Assembly (NCBI GenBank): GCA_022820995.1
Contig: JAJEEM010000003.1
Location: 1-33,147, forward strand
Length of the DNA stretch: 33,147 nucleotides
From: Gemmatimonadota bacterium
GTDB taxonomy: Bacteria > Gemmatimonadota > Gemmatimonadetes > Palauibacterales > Palauibacteraceae
Reading direction: 5' to 3'
The notes beneath the pieces were generated by a model. That model saw only the letters and a list, made by a program, of their open reading frames with translations, had not been told where the DNA came from and did no database searches. This document shows, in pieces, positions 16,676 through 24,527 of this stretch. Position numbers and translations under genes: made by a program. Every line of letters begins with the position of its first letter. Position 1 is the stretch's first letter.

Positions 16676-17584
16676 TCACGCCTGGTCGAAGAAGTCCTCG
16701 TCAATGCCCTTGATCAGGATCGGAGGCCGGTGCGGGTCCCGGACGCGCACACCGACATCGTGCCGCACCATCAGCCGGGAGAGTCTTCGACCGTTAATGA
16801 GCACGACGCGCTTCGGGCTTTGGGCGGCGAACGCCTCGGCGGAGGCGGTGAAGTCCGCGGTCGTGACGAGCACACCCTTTTGCGCGTGCGCTCCAACCAG
16901 CGCGCCGACGAAGTTCCGAAGCTCACCAACACCAACCGTGCTGCCGCCGGCGTATTTCTTGGCTTGGAGGTAGACCTCGTCGAGTCCGAGCTTGTCTTCC
17001 TTGATGGTGCCGTCGATTCCCCCGTCGCCCGCGCCTCCGGTCACGCGCCCCATCGAGGCGTCGCCACCGCCATATCCCATGGCGACCAATAGGCTCACCA
17101 CCACCCGCTCCAAGAAGGACGGCGATGCCTTTCGGAGGCGGTCCAACACCTCGGCCTCAAGAGCTTCGGTCAACTCCCGGTCGGCAGCCTCCAGCGCTTC
17201 CTCCGGCGTCCTTGAAGGCTCATCATCACCTTGCCGCTCACGTTTCTTCTCTCCCTCGGCAAATGCAGGGAACCTCCGAAGGTACGGGATGTCCACGCGC
17301 TTCGGTGGTTTGGCCAGAAGGCGCTTTCCCTCGTCGGTAATCCGGTAAACGCCCCGGCGCACCCGTTCCACCAAGGCGGCCCGGAGGAGGTAGTTGAGCG
17401 CCCAAGCCACACGATTCGCGAATGCGCGGTGTCGTCCGCTGGGGAGCATCTCCCGTAGGTCCTCGTCCTTGAGCCCTTCGGCTTTTGCCACGCGTTCACG
17501 CACTTGACGGACCGGGGTGGCCTTGCCGTTGGCCAGCGCCCGCAGCACCGGCAACATCAGGCTCTGGAAATCAGGTACCGGCAT
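16676..17584 (-). CDS. Mrr-type restriction endonuclease
   Basis: 302 residues from the ATG at 17584, six bases after GAGGAG; an adjacent ATG at 17587 and TTG at 17590 are alternatives. Residues ~8-95 are the winged-helix Mrr N-terminal domain (VLRALANGKA, ALNYLLRAALVERVRRGVYRIT). The catalytic PD-(D/E)xK domain is in the second half, with LERVVVSLLVAMGYGG, GAGDGGIDG (D191) and VYLQAKKY (Q207, K209), which is the QxK form typical of Mrr. Mrr enzymes cut DNA carrying certain methyl marks. It is transcribed 66 bases after the restriction-methylase gene on the same strand, which suggests one defence operon. How it avoids the methylation made by its neighbour is an open question. Confidence 0.88.
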   Translation of the reverse strand: MPVPDFQSLMLPVLRALANGKATPVRQVRERVAKAEGLKDEDLREMLPSGRHRAFANRVAWALNYLLRAALVERVRRGVYRITDEGKRLLAKPPKRVDIPYLRRFPAFAEGEKKRERQGDDEPSRTPEEALEAADRELTEALEAEVLDRLRKASPSFLERVVVSLLVAMGYGGGDASMGRVTGGAGDGGIDGTIKEDKLGLDEVYLQAKKYAGGSTVGVGELRNFVGALVGAHAQKGVLVTTADFTASAEAFAAQSPKRVVLINGRRLSRLMVRHDVGVRVRDPHRPPILIKGIDEDFFDQA

Positions 17585-17650
17585 CATCAACTCCTCGGGT
17601 TCGGATGGCGTATCCCGATACGCATCGCCTACAAAAGTAGCGGAGTACGC

Positions 17651-20600
17651 TCAGGGATTGATCTCCGCGTCGGGGTGGCCAGCGGCGAGGGCGCTGGTCC
17701 AAGCGAGGCACAGGTCGCGGGAGCGATAAGCTCCGAATGCAGCTCTTTCGTCGCGTTCAATGATGGGAAGGGTGGAGTAGACGTAGCGGATGTCGTCCCG
17801 GTCCGTGATGCCGTAGAGGTGGAAGTACAGCGCGTCCAGCTTGGCGCGCAGGTTGAGGCGGCGGTCAGCGTCCCAGCGGAAGGGCAGCTTCACCTCCCCG
17901 CCCTCATCAACATGGCCGATGTCGCGGGCGAACGGTGCCATGTCGTGCGCCGTGTAGGTGAGTTCCAGCACGGCGTCGCGGACGATTTCCTCCGCCGTCT
18001 TGGGTCCGAAGCTCACGGCCCCGTACCGCTCCGGTGGGACGACAGGAAGTTGCTCGACGATGAACCAGTTCAGATGCTGGCCCTGGATCTTCTGACGCGC
18101 CACGTAGTCGAACAGCACGGCGTTGAAGTTCGCCAAGAGGCACGCTGCGTCCGCCCCGCCGTACCAGTCTGCCGAAACTATGGGCAGCGTGTTCCCTACG
18201 CCGGAGCCCGGTATCAGGGCGGCGATCATTGAGCGAACGTTCGTCGGTGCCGTGACATCCTTGAATCCCAGCAGGTATGGGGCTGTGGGAAACGATGTCT
18301 TGCCACGGAGCACCCAGTACTGCGGGTCCGGCAGCCAGTTGGGGTCGGAATGCTGCTCCGGGGTGGCCGGTCTCGGCTGGGCCGGGCGGTGCAGGTTCTT
18401 CGGATTGATGACGATGCTTGCCGCACGGTGGTCGAACGCCTGCACCATCTTGCCCTCGTAGAGCGGCACCCATTCCCCGGACGGGCTTTGGAACCGGTTG
18501 CCGCCGACGGGCCACGCCCCTTCCTTCTCCTCCAGTTCGGAGCGGGTGCGGAACAGGCCGGAGTGGTTGGTCATGTGGAACATCGTCGAGTACTTCACCG
18601 GCCACGCCTTCACCTCCTCGCCCGAGGAGCGGTCCACCAGCACCGGCAGGCGTTCATAGATGGCGGCGGTTAGCTCCGCGTCCCGCCGTGACCGGAAGAT
18701 CGGCGCGGTGCCCGTGTTCGGGTTCACCCGCGCGAAATCGGCGGCGGAAAGGGGGAAGCACCGATCCGAGAGCTTGGTCTCCGACACGTCCTGAAGGAAG
18801 AACGCGCATCGGGCGGGTTGGGGCCTCTGGGTCGGGCTGGCGACGAAGGCGCAGAATTTGAAGCGGCTGTCCACGTCGGGGAAGAACGGCGACGCGTCGA
18901 AGCGTGTCCGGCGGTTCTCGAAGTCGTAGAGGGCCTTGAGCCGCCCCTCCGTGGCCACGCTCTTGAAGAACGGGGCGGCCATCTTGTCCGACGCGATGCC
19001 GGACGGCACGAGCAACCCGACCATGCCGTCGGGCTTGACGAGCGTCATGGCCCGTTCCACGAACAGCGAGTAGAGGTTGAGGTCGCCTCTTGCCAGCAGC
19101 GGATAGTCTCCCGAAGTCCGGGCCACCCGCGCGCCCGCCGCCGCTCGTTCGCTCGCCATCTGGAAGTCTTCGGCCAACGGATCGCCAGCTTTTTCGAGCG
19201 CCGCGATCATGCGCTTCCGGTCGGCGGCGCGGGGAGCCATGGCGATCTCACGGCGGCGGGAAGCGAACCATTCGACCTGTTGCAGCTTCATCCGGTCCCA
19301 CGGGGGATTGCCGATCACGGCATCGAAGCCGCCCTTCAATTCCTTGGACTCCCAGTCGGACCACACGCCGGGGAAGGCGACCTGCCAGTTCAGGAACCGC
19401 TCGCTGGCGGCCAGTTGCAGGGCATCCATCAAGTGGGGGAGGTGGGCATCCTTCGAGTCGAACGGCTCCCCTTGGGCAATGGCGATCTGGTCACCGAACA
19501 CACCATCCAGCCATTGAACAAGCGCGGTCTCGACCGGTTTCTTCCGGACCCCCAGCCAGTCGAACGCGTGAAGGAGTGACATGAAGGCGTGCAGGGGAGC
19601 GGTCATCTCCGAGACTTCGGCGAAGATGTCGGCCGAGCGGTGCGCCTCGGCGATCTCGGCGTCCGTGAGCCCCTCGATGATCTGCATCGGCGCGGCCGCG
19701 CGCGTGGCCCGAGCGAGCGGTCCGCTGAGGAACAGGCTGCTCTTCTCCTCCGCCCTTCGGGTGGCCGACTCGACCCAAGTGCCGAACAGGCTGTCGCCGC
19801 ATCGGAGGTGATGGTCCAGAAAGCTGAGCGGCGCGCCGACGGTGAAGGTGTGCAGCCACAGCGAGACCTTGGCCAGTTCCACCGCCATCGGGTTCTTGTC
19901 CACGCCGTAGACGCACCGCTTGAGCACCATGCGGCGGACGATGTGCCGGTCGTCGAGCTGGGCCGGATCGAATGTCCAGCGCCGGTCCTCGGCGTTGTCC
20001 ATGATCGTGAGGCGGATCCCCTCGATCCGCTCCGCCAGCGGCGACAGGTATCCGTCCGCGAGAGCCTCGGCCTCTGCCATGGCCTCGATCACGCGGTCGG
20101 CGAGGTAGTCCACGAGATTGACGAGGAAGTGTCCAGACCCCATCGCGGGATCGCAGACCTTCAGTTCGAGCGTTCGCTCGGCCGGATCAAGCCGCTTCAG
20201 GCGGCCCATCAGCCAGTCCTCCCGGACTTCGCGCGAAACGAGATCCGACGCCTCGGCGGCGAAGGCCTCCATGCGGTCGTCCACGAGGGGTCCGACGGCC
20301 TCCCGAACGATCAGGTCGACCAGATCGTCGGGCGTGTAGTAGCTGCCCGAGTCCTTGCGGGCGAACACGTTCGGACGGACGACGATGCTCCCGCCCTCGC
20401 GGACGACCTCCCGTTCGAGCAGCCGCTCGTAGATCGAGCCGAGTTGCTGCACCCCGAGATCCCGGTAGTTGATGTACCGGCGTCCGAGCGGTGTCCGCTC
20501 GAACGACAGCGCGTCGATCACGTCGGCCATCGCCGCGTCTCCCAACCGGACGCGGGAAAGCAGCGGTGCGGCTTCCCGGTCGAACAGCCCTCCGTTGTAG

Positions 20601-21696
20601 GGGGGAAGACCTATCGAGGCATCGCCCTGGTCGATGGCCCGGCAGAGATCGTCGAACGCGGACCAGTAGCGCGCCGCCGCGACCGAGAACACGTCCCCCT
20701 CGTCCTTCCGGCGTCCGATGTCGCCGCGCACCCGGTTCCGGAGCGCGTAGTCGTCGTATCGGCTGTCCCGGACCGGCAGGAGATCGCGGTCCTCCGCGTA
20801 GAGCACGAAGAGGAGCCTGTACAGCACGACAAGCGCCGCGTCCCGCACCTCGTCCAGCGGGGCATTGGAATCGGCTTCCGCAAGCGCCCGGACGAGGTCC
20901 GGGAAGACCTGCTCGAAGACCACCGCCGACAAGCTGCTCGCCACCCGTTCCCGATGGTAGCGGGCCTCGGCGATGGCCCGCTCGTGAAACGTCCGCTCGT
21001 CCGCAGCGTCGGGAAGGAAGGCGTCCCGCCCGAACACCAGCGCGAACACCTTCAGCCAGTGCTCCCCGTCTTCGATTCCGAGCACCTCCTGTCCTTCGTC
21101 CCGATACCCGAGAATCGCCGCGAGATTGATCTCGAAGAACTGCTCGGAGACCGAACGCGCCCCGGCCCAGTAGAGCCGCCAACTGGCGCCGTTGGTCAGG
21201 ATGCCCCACCGCACGTTGCCGGTGGTCACGTCGTCGATGCGCCGTAGGTAGCGCAGCATCTGCGTCGCGGGCGCGGACTCCTCGCCACGCCGCCCCGAAC
21301 GCCGATCGAGGGGCCGCAGCCACCGCTTGGACTCGACGACGGCCAGACCGTGCCCGTAGCGCTTCCACTCCTCGGCGAAACGGTTGGCCCGGTCCTTGGC
21401 GGCATCGTCCGCGAACAGCAGGCCGTCCGGAACGTCTTGGCGTCCTGTCGGCGAGAGGTTCTGCTGCCGGAGATGGGCCGTCCAGCCGAGCCGCTCCAAC
21501 ACCGGCCAGATCAGGTCCTCCTCGGTCTGGCTCTCGTTGGGCGACAGATCCGTGGGGAAACGGTCGAACCGGGCGCGTAACGCGGCTTCGAGTTCGTCCA
21601 CGGCCGACGCCGACACGCCGTCCCAATCTGGAAGCTCCGTAATCGCTTCCCGGATGAACCCTCGGCGAACAGGCTCCCTTGGAAGGGCGGGATCAT
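17651..21696 (-). CDS. Type IIG-like restriction-methylase (Eco57I-type), with an apparent 1-base frameshift near the 5' end
   Basis: About 1,348 residues if one base is restored. An N-terminal nuclease-like region contains DGLLFADDAAKDR and VVESKRW (about residue 120, a PD-(D/E)xK signature). The adenine-methylase core has DPAMGSGHFLVNL (motif I, about residue 515), VYGVDKNPMAVELAKVSLWL and GNPPWDRM (motif IV, about residue 795). A long C-terminal part probably recognises DNA. This is the single-chain layout of Type IIG enzymes, which cut and methylate. The natural start seems to be the ATG at 21696 (MIPPFQGSLFAEG), but that frame is wrong after base ~21660; the long frame resumes with GFIREAITELPDW. 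An internal GTG at 21616 could still give a nearly full-length protein. The Mrr gene follows. No helicase of a DISARM or BREX type is nearby. Confidence 0.82.
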
Positions 21697-21764
21697 CGCC
21701 ATCCGTGACCCGCAGGCGCGAATGGCCGCGAGTCAGTTTGGTCGAGCAGCGCAATCCTCCGCAT
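21693..21764 (-). CDS. Possible 23-residue leader peptide coupled to the restriction-methylase
   Basis: An ATG at 21764 is preceded by GAGAGGAGG, the strongest ribosome site in this area. The small frame ends with TGA at 21695-21693, which overlaps the ATG at 21696 of the methylase as ATGA. A second ATG at 21702 is in the same frame as the methylase start. The methylase start itself has no good ribosome site, so it may be translated by ribosomes finishing this leader. The peptide (MRRIALLDQTDSRP at its front) resembles nothing I know. The coupling is inferred from layout only. Confidence 0.4.
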   Translation of the reverse strand: MRRIALLDQTDSRPFAPAGHGWR

Positions 21765-22070
21765 TGTCGAATCCTCCTCTCGCAGCGATCCGGCCCGAGC
21801 ATCCAAGCTAGCCCCAACCGGGTTCGAGCGCCCCTCGTCGGGTGGTTCATCCGAGCCCGTGAGCGAGGCGTCGGTGCGCACGCGTCGGGAGGCGACGGGG
21901 GTGCCGCTGGCGGAGGCCAATTGGGTTCGCGGACTGCACTGGAAGTCTTGGGAAACCGCCTCGATTCGGGCGGTTGACACGGTTGGAACCGGGCCTCTCC
22001 GTATACGGTCATGGAGACTTCGCAGACCCGGGAACACCGCCGCCGGAGGTCGTTCGGCGCACGCGCCGGG

Positions 22071-22158
22071 GGGCTGGCTGACGGCCTTAAGGTCCGTAAG
22101 CCAGCCCACGCAGTGTTGAACACTGCGGTCTGGCAAGGGGGACGCTGCGCCCCCCTTG
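22071..22158. other. Candidate ColE1-type origin of transfer (oriT): three stem-loops with a CTGGCTTA nic octamer
   Basis: Three inverted repeats stand side by side. The first has 14-base arms with one mismatch (22071-22084 and 22094-22107). The second has perfect 8-base arms CGCAGTGT/ACACTGCG with a 3-base loop (22109-22127). The third has perfect 8-base arms CAAGGGGG/CCCCCTTG (22134-22158). The right arm of the first repeat reads CTGGCTTA on the minus strand (22104 down to 22097). I recall CTGG/CTTA as the nick consensus of the ColE1 mobilization family. That would place the nick between 22101 and 22100 on the minus strand, about 90 bases before mobC, the usual position. The 300 bases before this block (21765-22070) contain no gene I can support. 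Confidence 0.65.
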
Positions 22159-22194
22159 AACCCCCGGCCAACCGCGCCGCCGATGAGGCGGCGG

Positions 22195-22578
22195 ATGGGC
22201 GCGGGAGGCCGCCCCCCGAAGCTCGTCGCCGGTGCGCCCGTGGCTGAGCGCCGCACCTTGATGGTCGCTGCCCGCGTCACGCCCGCGGAGCACGCCGCCT
22301 GGCGGGACAAGGCGGCCGCTGCGGGCGTCTCTCCCTCCGCCCTGCTGCGCGAGGCGATGGCCCGGACGCGGACATGGACCGCGCCCGCCATGGCCGTCGA
22401 GAGCGAGCGCGTCCGCCAGATCGCGCGGATCGGCAACAACCTGAACCAGCTTGCGCGGTGGGCAAACACCCACCGAACGGCGGCCGAGGCCGTCTCGGTG
22501 ATCGCCCACCTCGTTTCGTTCGAGCGGGCGTTGCGCGAGGTGGCCCGCACCGGCGGGGACGACGGCGATGCACCTTAA
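22195..22578 (+). CDS. mobC: MobC-family relaxosome accessory protein
   Basis: 127 residues from the ATG at 22195, six bases after GAGG; in-frame ATG 22183 and TTG 22156 are alternatives, but the latter lies inside a stem-loop. The protein has the MobC/ribbon-helix-helix layout: MVAARVTPAEHAAWRDKAAAAGVSPSALLREAM, then the C-terminal family signature IARIGNNLNQLARWANTH with VIAHLVSFERALREV. MobC-type proteins bind near the nick and help open the DNA for the relaxase. The gene overlaps the relaxase start by 11 bases, as in many mobilization operons. A candidate oriT lies just upstream. Confidence 0.85.
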   Translation: MGAGGRPPKLVAGAPVAERRTLMVAARVTPAEHAAWRDKAAAAGVSPSALLREAMARTRTWTAPAMAVESERVRQIARIGNNLNQLARWANTHRTAAEAVSVIAHLVSFERALREVARTGGDDGDAP

Positions 22579-24136
22579 GTTCCTCCCCCACGGAAAGGGC
22601 TCCGCACGGGCGGCGGTCGATTATCTCGTCGGCGAGCGGGACGCCGAGGGCCAGAGGCGCGAGGGCGTCGAAGTCGTCCGCGGGGACCCGGACATGGTGG
22701 CTGCCGTGGCCGATTCGCTCGACTTCGAGCGCAAGTACACATCGGCCGTCATCGCGTGGGCACCGGAGGACCACCCCACCGACGAGCGGATCAAGGCGGT
22801 CTTGGACGAGTTCGAGAAGACGGCGTGGGCCGGGCTGGAGCCGGACCGCTACTCGTGGACGGCGGTCCTGCACCGCGAGCGCGGCGGCGGCGTCCACGCG
22901 CACATCCTCGCGGCGCAGTGCGACCTCGAAACGGGGCGCAGCTTGAACATCGCGCCGCCCGGCTGGCAACGGACCTTCGATCCGCTTCGCGATGCCTTCA
23001 ACCACGAGCACGGCTGGAGCCGTCCGGACGATCCCGCACGGGCGAGAACGCAGCAGCCGGGACACCGGGCCTACATCGAGGCGTCGAAGCTGCGAGCCGG
23101 GCTCGAACACGAGCCGAACCCGCGCGACCTGATCCGCGACTATCTCGCGCAGCGCGTCGAGCAGGGCGCTGTGCGGAGCCGCCACGACGTGGTCGCCGCA
23201 CTTGAGGAGGTCGGCCTCGAGGTGCCGCGCCAAGGCATGGACTACCTGACCGCCCGCGATCCGGACACCGGCAAGCGGTGGCGGCTGAGAGGAGCGCTGT
23301 ATGAGCACGACTTCCACCCCGAACGACTTGAACTCGCGGCTACGCCGCCGGATGGAGGACGACCGGCGGCAGATCGAGGAGACGGCCGCGCGAGAGCTCG
23401 CGCGGCTTGGCGAGAACTTGAGCGCCGTCGCGAGCGACGCGCTGCGTTCCATCGAAGCCGATACGGCGGAGGCGACCGGGCGGATGCGCGAGCTCCTGCT
23501 CAAGGCGTGGCTCAGGCCCCTGATCGTCGGGGTGAGCCTCTTCCTCGGTTTCTACGGCGGCGCTTGGGTGACGACGCACTGGCTGTCGAGGAGCATCGAG
23601 TCCCGGTTCGAGGAACTGGCGGACGTAAACCTGCGGCTGGTGGGCGCGAGAGAGATGCTGGCCGAGATCGAGGAGACGACCTGGGGCGTGACGCTGCGGG
23701 AGGTGAACGGGGAGCGGTACGTGACGCTGCCCGCCGGAACGAGGGTCCGCACGGACTTCACCTTGGGCGAGCGGCCCTACGTGAAGCTGTCGAGAGAGTG
23801 AGGGAACTGTATGACAGGCTTGGAGCGGCAGTTGACGGAGGCCTTGGAGAAGTTGTCCGAGCAGTACGCGAGGGAACAGCGTTCGCACTCGGAGCAGGTC
23901 GAAGCCTTGAGGCGGCAAGGCGAGCGGCAGGCCGGGCGGATCGAAGCCTTGCAGCAGCAAGCCGAGCGGCAGGCCGAGCGGAGCAGGACCTTGCTGCGGC
24001 TGGTCGAGAGGTTGGGCGGGCAAGTGAAGCGCTTGGCCGACGACTAAGGAACCGGGTCTCGCTCAGCCCCGTCAGACGGGCGCTGGAGATGATGCGCCAG
24101 CGCGCGCGGGAACGCGATGCTGGCCCGAGCCGCTGA
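22568..24136 (+). CDS. mobA: Relaxase/mobilization nuclease of the ColE1 (MbeA-like) architecture
   Basis: 522 residues, close to the length I recall for ColE1 MbeA. The catalytic tyrosine is Y19 in ARAAVDYLVGE. The metal site is in LHRERGGGVHAHIL (H102, H110, H112), followed by DLETGRSLNIAPPGW and FNHEHGW, which parallel ColE1 relaxases. The enzyme should nick oriT, stay bound to the 5' end and lead the strand to a helper channel. ColE1 proteins use an H-E-N triad; here three histidines occupy those places. The C-terminal half (after about residue 245) is Arg/Ala/Gly-rich because two other genes, mobB and mobD, are read from the same DNA in another frame. Its start overlaps mobC. Confidence 0.85.
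   Translation: MHLKFLPHGKGSARAAVDYLVGERDAEGQRREGVEVVRGDPDMVAAVADSLDFERKYTSAVIAWAPEDHPTDERIKAVLDEFEKTAWAGLEPDRYSWTAVLHRERGGGVHAHILAAQCDLETGRSLNIAPPGWQRTFDPLRDAFNHEHGWSRPDDPARARTQQPGHRAYIEASKLRAGLEHEPNPRDLIRDYLAQRVEQGAVRSRHDVVAALEEVGLEVPRQGMDYLTARDPDTGKRWRLRGALYEHDFHPERLELAATPPDGGRPAADRGDGRARARAAWRELERRRERRAAFHRSRYGGGDRADARAPAQGVAQAPDRRGEPLPRFLRRRLGDDALAVEEHRVPVRGTGGRKPAAGGRERDAGRDRGDDLGRDAAGGERGAVRDAARRNEGPHGLHLGRAALREAVERVRELYDRLGAAVDGGLGEVVRAVREGTAFALGAGRSLEAARRAAGRADRSLAAASRAAGRAEQDLAAAGREVGRASEALGRRLRNRVSLSPVRRALEMMRQRARERDAGPSR
23301..23801 (+). CDS. mobB: MbeB/MobB-like mobilization protein, nested inside mobA
   Basis: 166 residues, fully inside the relaxase gene in a different frame, from an ATG with GAGAGGAG seven bases upstream. 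The N-terminal 65 residues are a charged coiled-coil-like helix (RRRMEDDRRQIEETAARELA). A hydrophobic segment follows (LRPLIVGVSLFLGFYGGAWV, about residues 71-90), then another helix. The C-terminus, TTWGVTLREVNGERYVTLP ending in LSRE, resembles the end of ColE1 MbeB as I remember it. Such proteins anchor the relaxosome at the membrane and aid contact with the coupling protein. Nesting of mbeB inside mbeA is the arrangement known for ColE1. Its own strong ribosome site and a coherent membrane helix argue that this is a real gene and not a shadow frame. Confidence 0.82.
   Translation: MSTTSTPNDLNSRLRRRMEDDRRQIEETAARELARLGENLSAVASDALRSIEADTAEATGRMRELLLKAWLRPLIVGVSLFLGFYGGAWVTTHWLSRSIESRFEELADVNLRLVGAREMLAEIEETTWGVTLREVNGERYVTLPAGTRVRTDFTLGERPYVKLSRE
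23811..24047 (+). CDS. mobD: MbeD/MobD-like coiled-coil protein, nested inside mobA
   Basis: 78 residues in the same frame class as an independent gene, starting nine bases after mobB behind GAGGGA. It begins MTGLERQLTEALEKLSEQY, which resembles the MbeD/MobD family start. It then forms one long heptad-rich helix with repeated Q-A-E-R blocks (RQGERQAGRIEALQQQAERQ) and ends LGGQVKRLADD. MbeD is the small fourth mobilization protein of ColE1, implicated in entry exclusion and transfer. The entire gene overlaps the relaxase C-terminal coding region. The compact order mobC, mobA, mobB, mobD is preserved. Confidence 0.78.
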   Translation: MTGLERQLTEALEKLSEQYAREQRSHSEQVEALRRQGERQAGRIEALQQQAERQAERSRTLLRLVERLGGQVKRLADD

Positions 24137-24183
24137 CGATCATCCCTCGCGGAGCGCGTTGGGCGGAGACCCCCTCCGCCCTA

Positions 24184-24408
24184 CTACGCGTCGCCCCGGC
24201 TCTCCGCGACCCGGTTGCGCATCCAGTCGTCGATCTCCGACTCGATCCAGCCCACCGCGCGACCGCCTAGCGAGACCGGCTGAGGAAAGCGCCCTTGGTC
24301 CATCCGCACGTAGATCGTGCTCCGCGACAGGCCGGTGCGGGCCATCACCTCGGTCAGCCGCAGAAACCGCCCCGGCGCTTGCGTCCTGGTTCTGATTGAA
24401 CTCGTCAT
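24184..24408 (-). CDS. AlpA-family helix-turn-helix regulator
   Basis: 74 residues from an ATG with a GAGAGGGGAG ribosome site. The core FLRLTEVMARTGLSRSTIYVRMDQGRFPQPVSLG, followed by AVGWIESEIDDWM, is the standard AlpA/MerR-like DNA-binding motif found beside P4-type integrases. AlpA proteins activate integrase or excisionase expression and can act as excisionases themselves. It lies downstream of the integrase gene on the same strand with a 119-base gap that contains its own promoter region. It converges with mobA, 47 bases away. Confidence 0.88.
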   Translation of the reverse strand: MTSSIRTRTQAPGRFLRLTEVMARTGLSRSTIYVRMDQGRFPQPVSLGGRAVGWIESEIDDWMRNRVAESRGDA

Positions 24409-24479
24409 CGTTCTCCCCTCTCTCCATGGTCAATCCTGAATCACTCGATCTTTGGTTCGGTCCTTCCCGGACATGAACG

Positions 24480-24502
24480 GGAGCACCGGCCGGGCCGGCT
24501 CC
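24480..24502 (-). terminator. GC-rich stem-loop after the integrase gene
   Basis: Imperfect arms (about nine pairs with a 2-base bulge and a CGG loop) lie 25 bases beyond the integrase stop and before the alpA start. No T-run follows, so it may only slow or separate transcription. Low confidence. Confidence 0.3.
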
Positions 24503-24527
24503 GAACGCGGCGAACGGGCGCGCGCGC

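Noticed and set aside
21805..21835. GGTTCGAG-containing stretch as a tRNA T-arm and integration site
   Set aside because: The flanking bases do not pair as a T-stem and no anticodon or acceptor arm can be found around it.
21974..22007. TTGACA followed by TATACG upstream of the mob genes as a sigma-70 promoter
   Set aside because: The spacer is 22 bases, well outside the usual 16-19.
21859..22119. 86-codon plus-strand frame before the oriT candidate
   Set aside because: It runs through the stem-loops, has no recognisable motif or good ribosome site, and long chance frames are common at this GC content.
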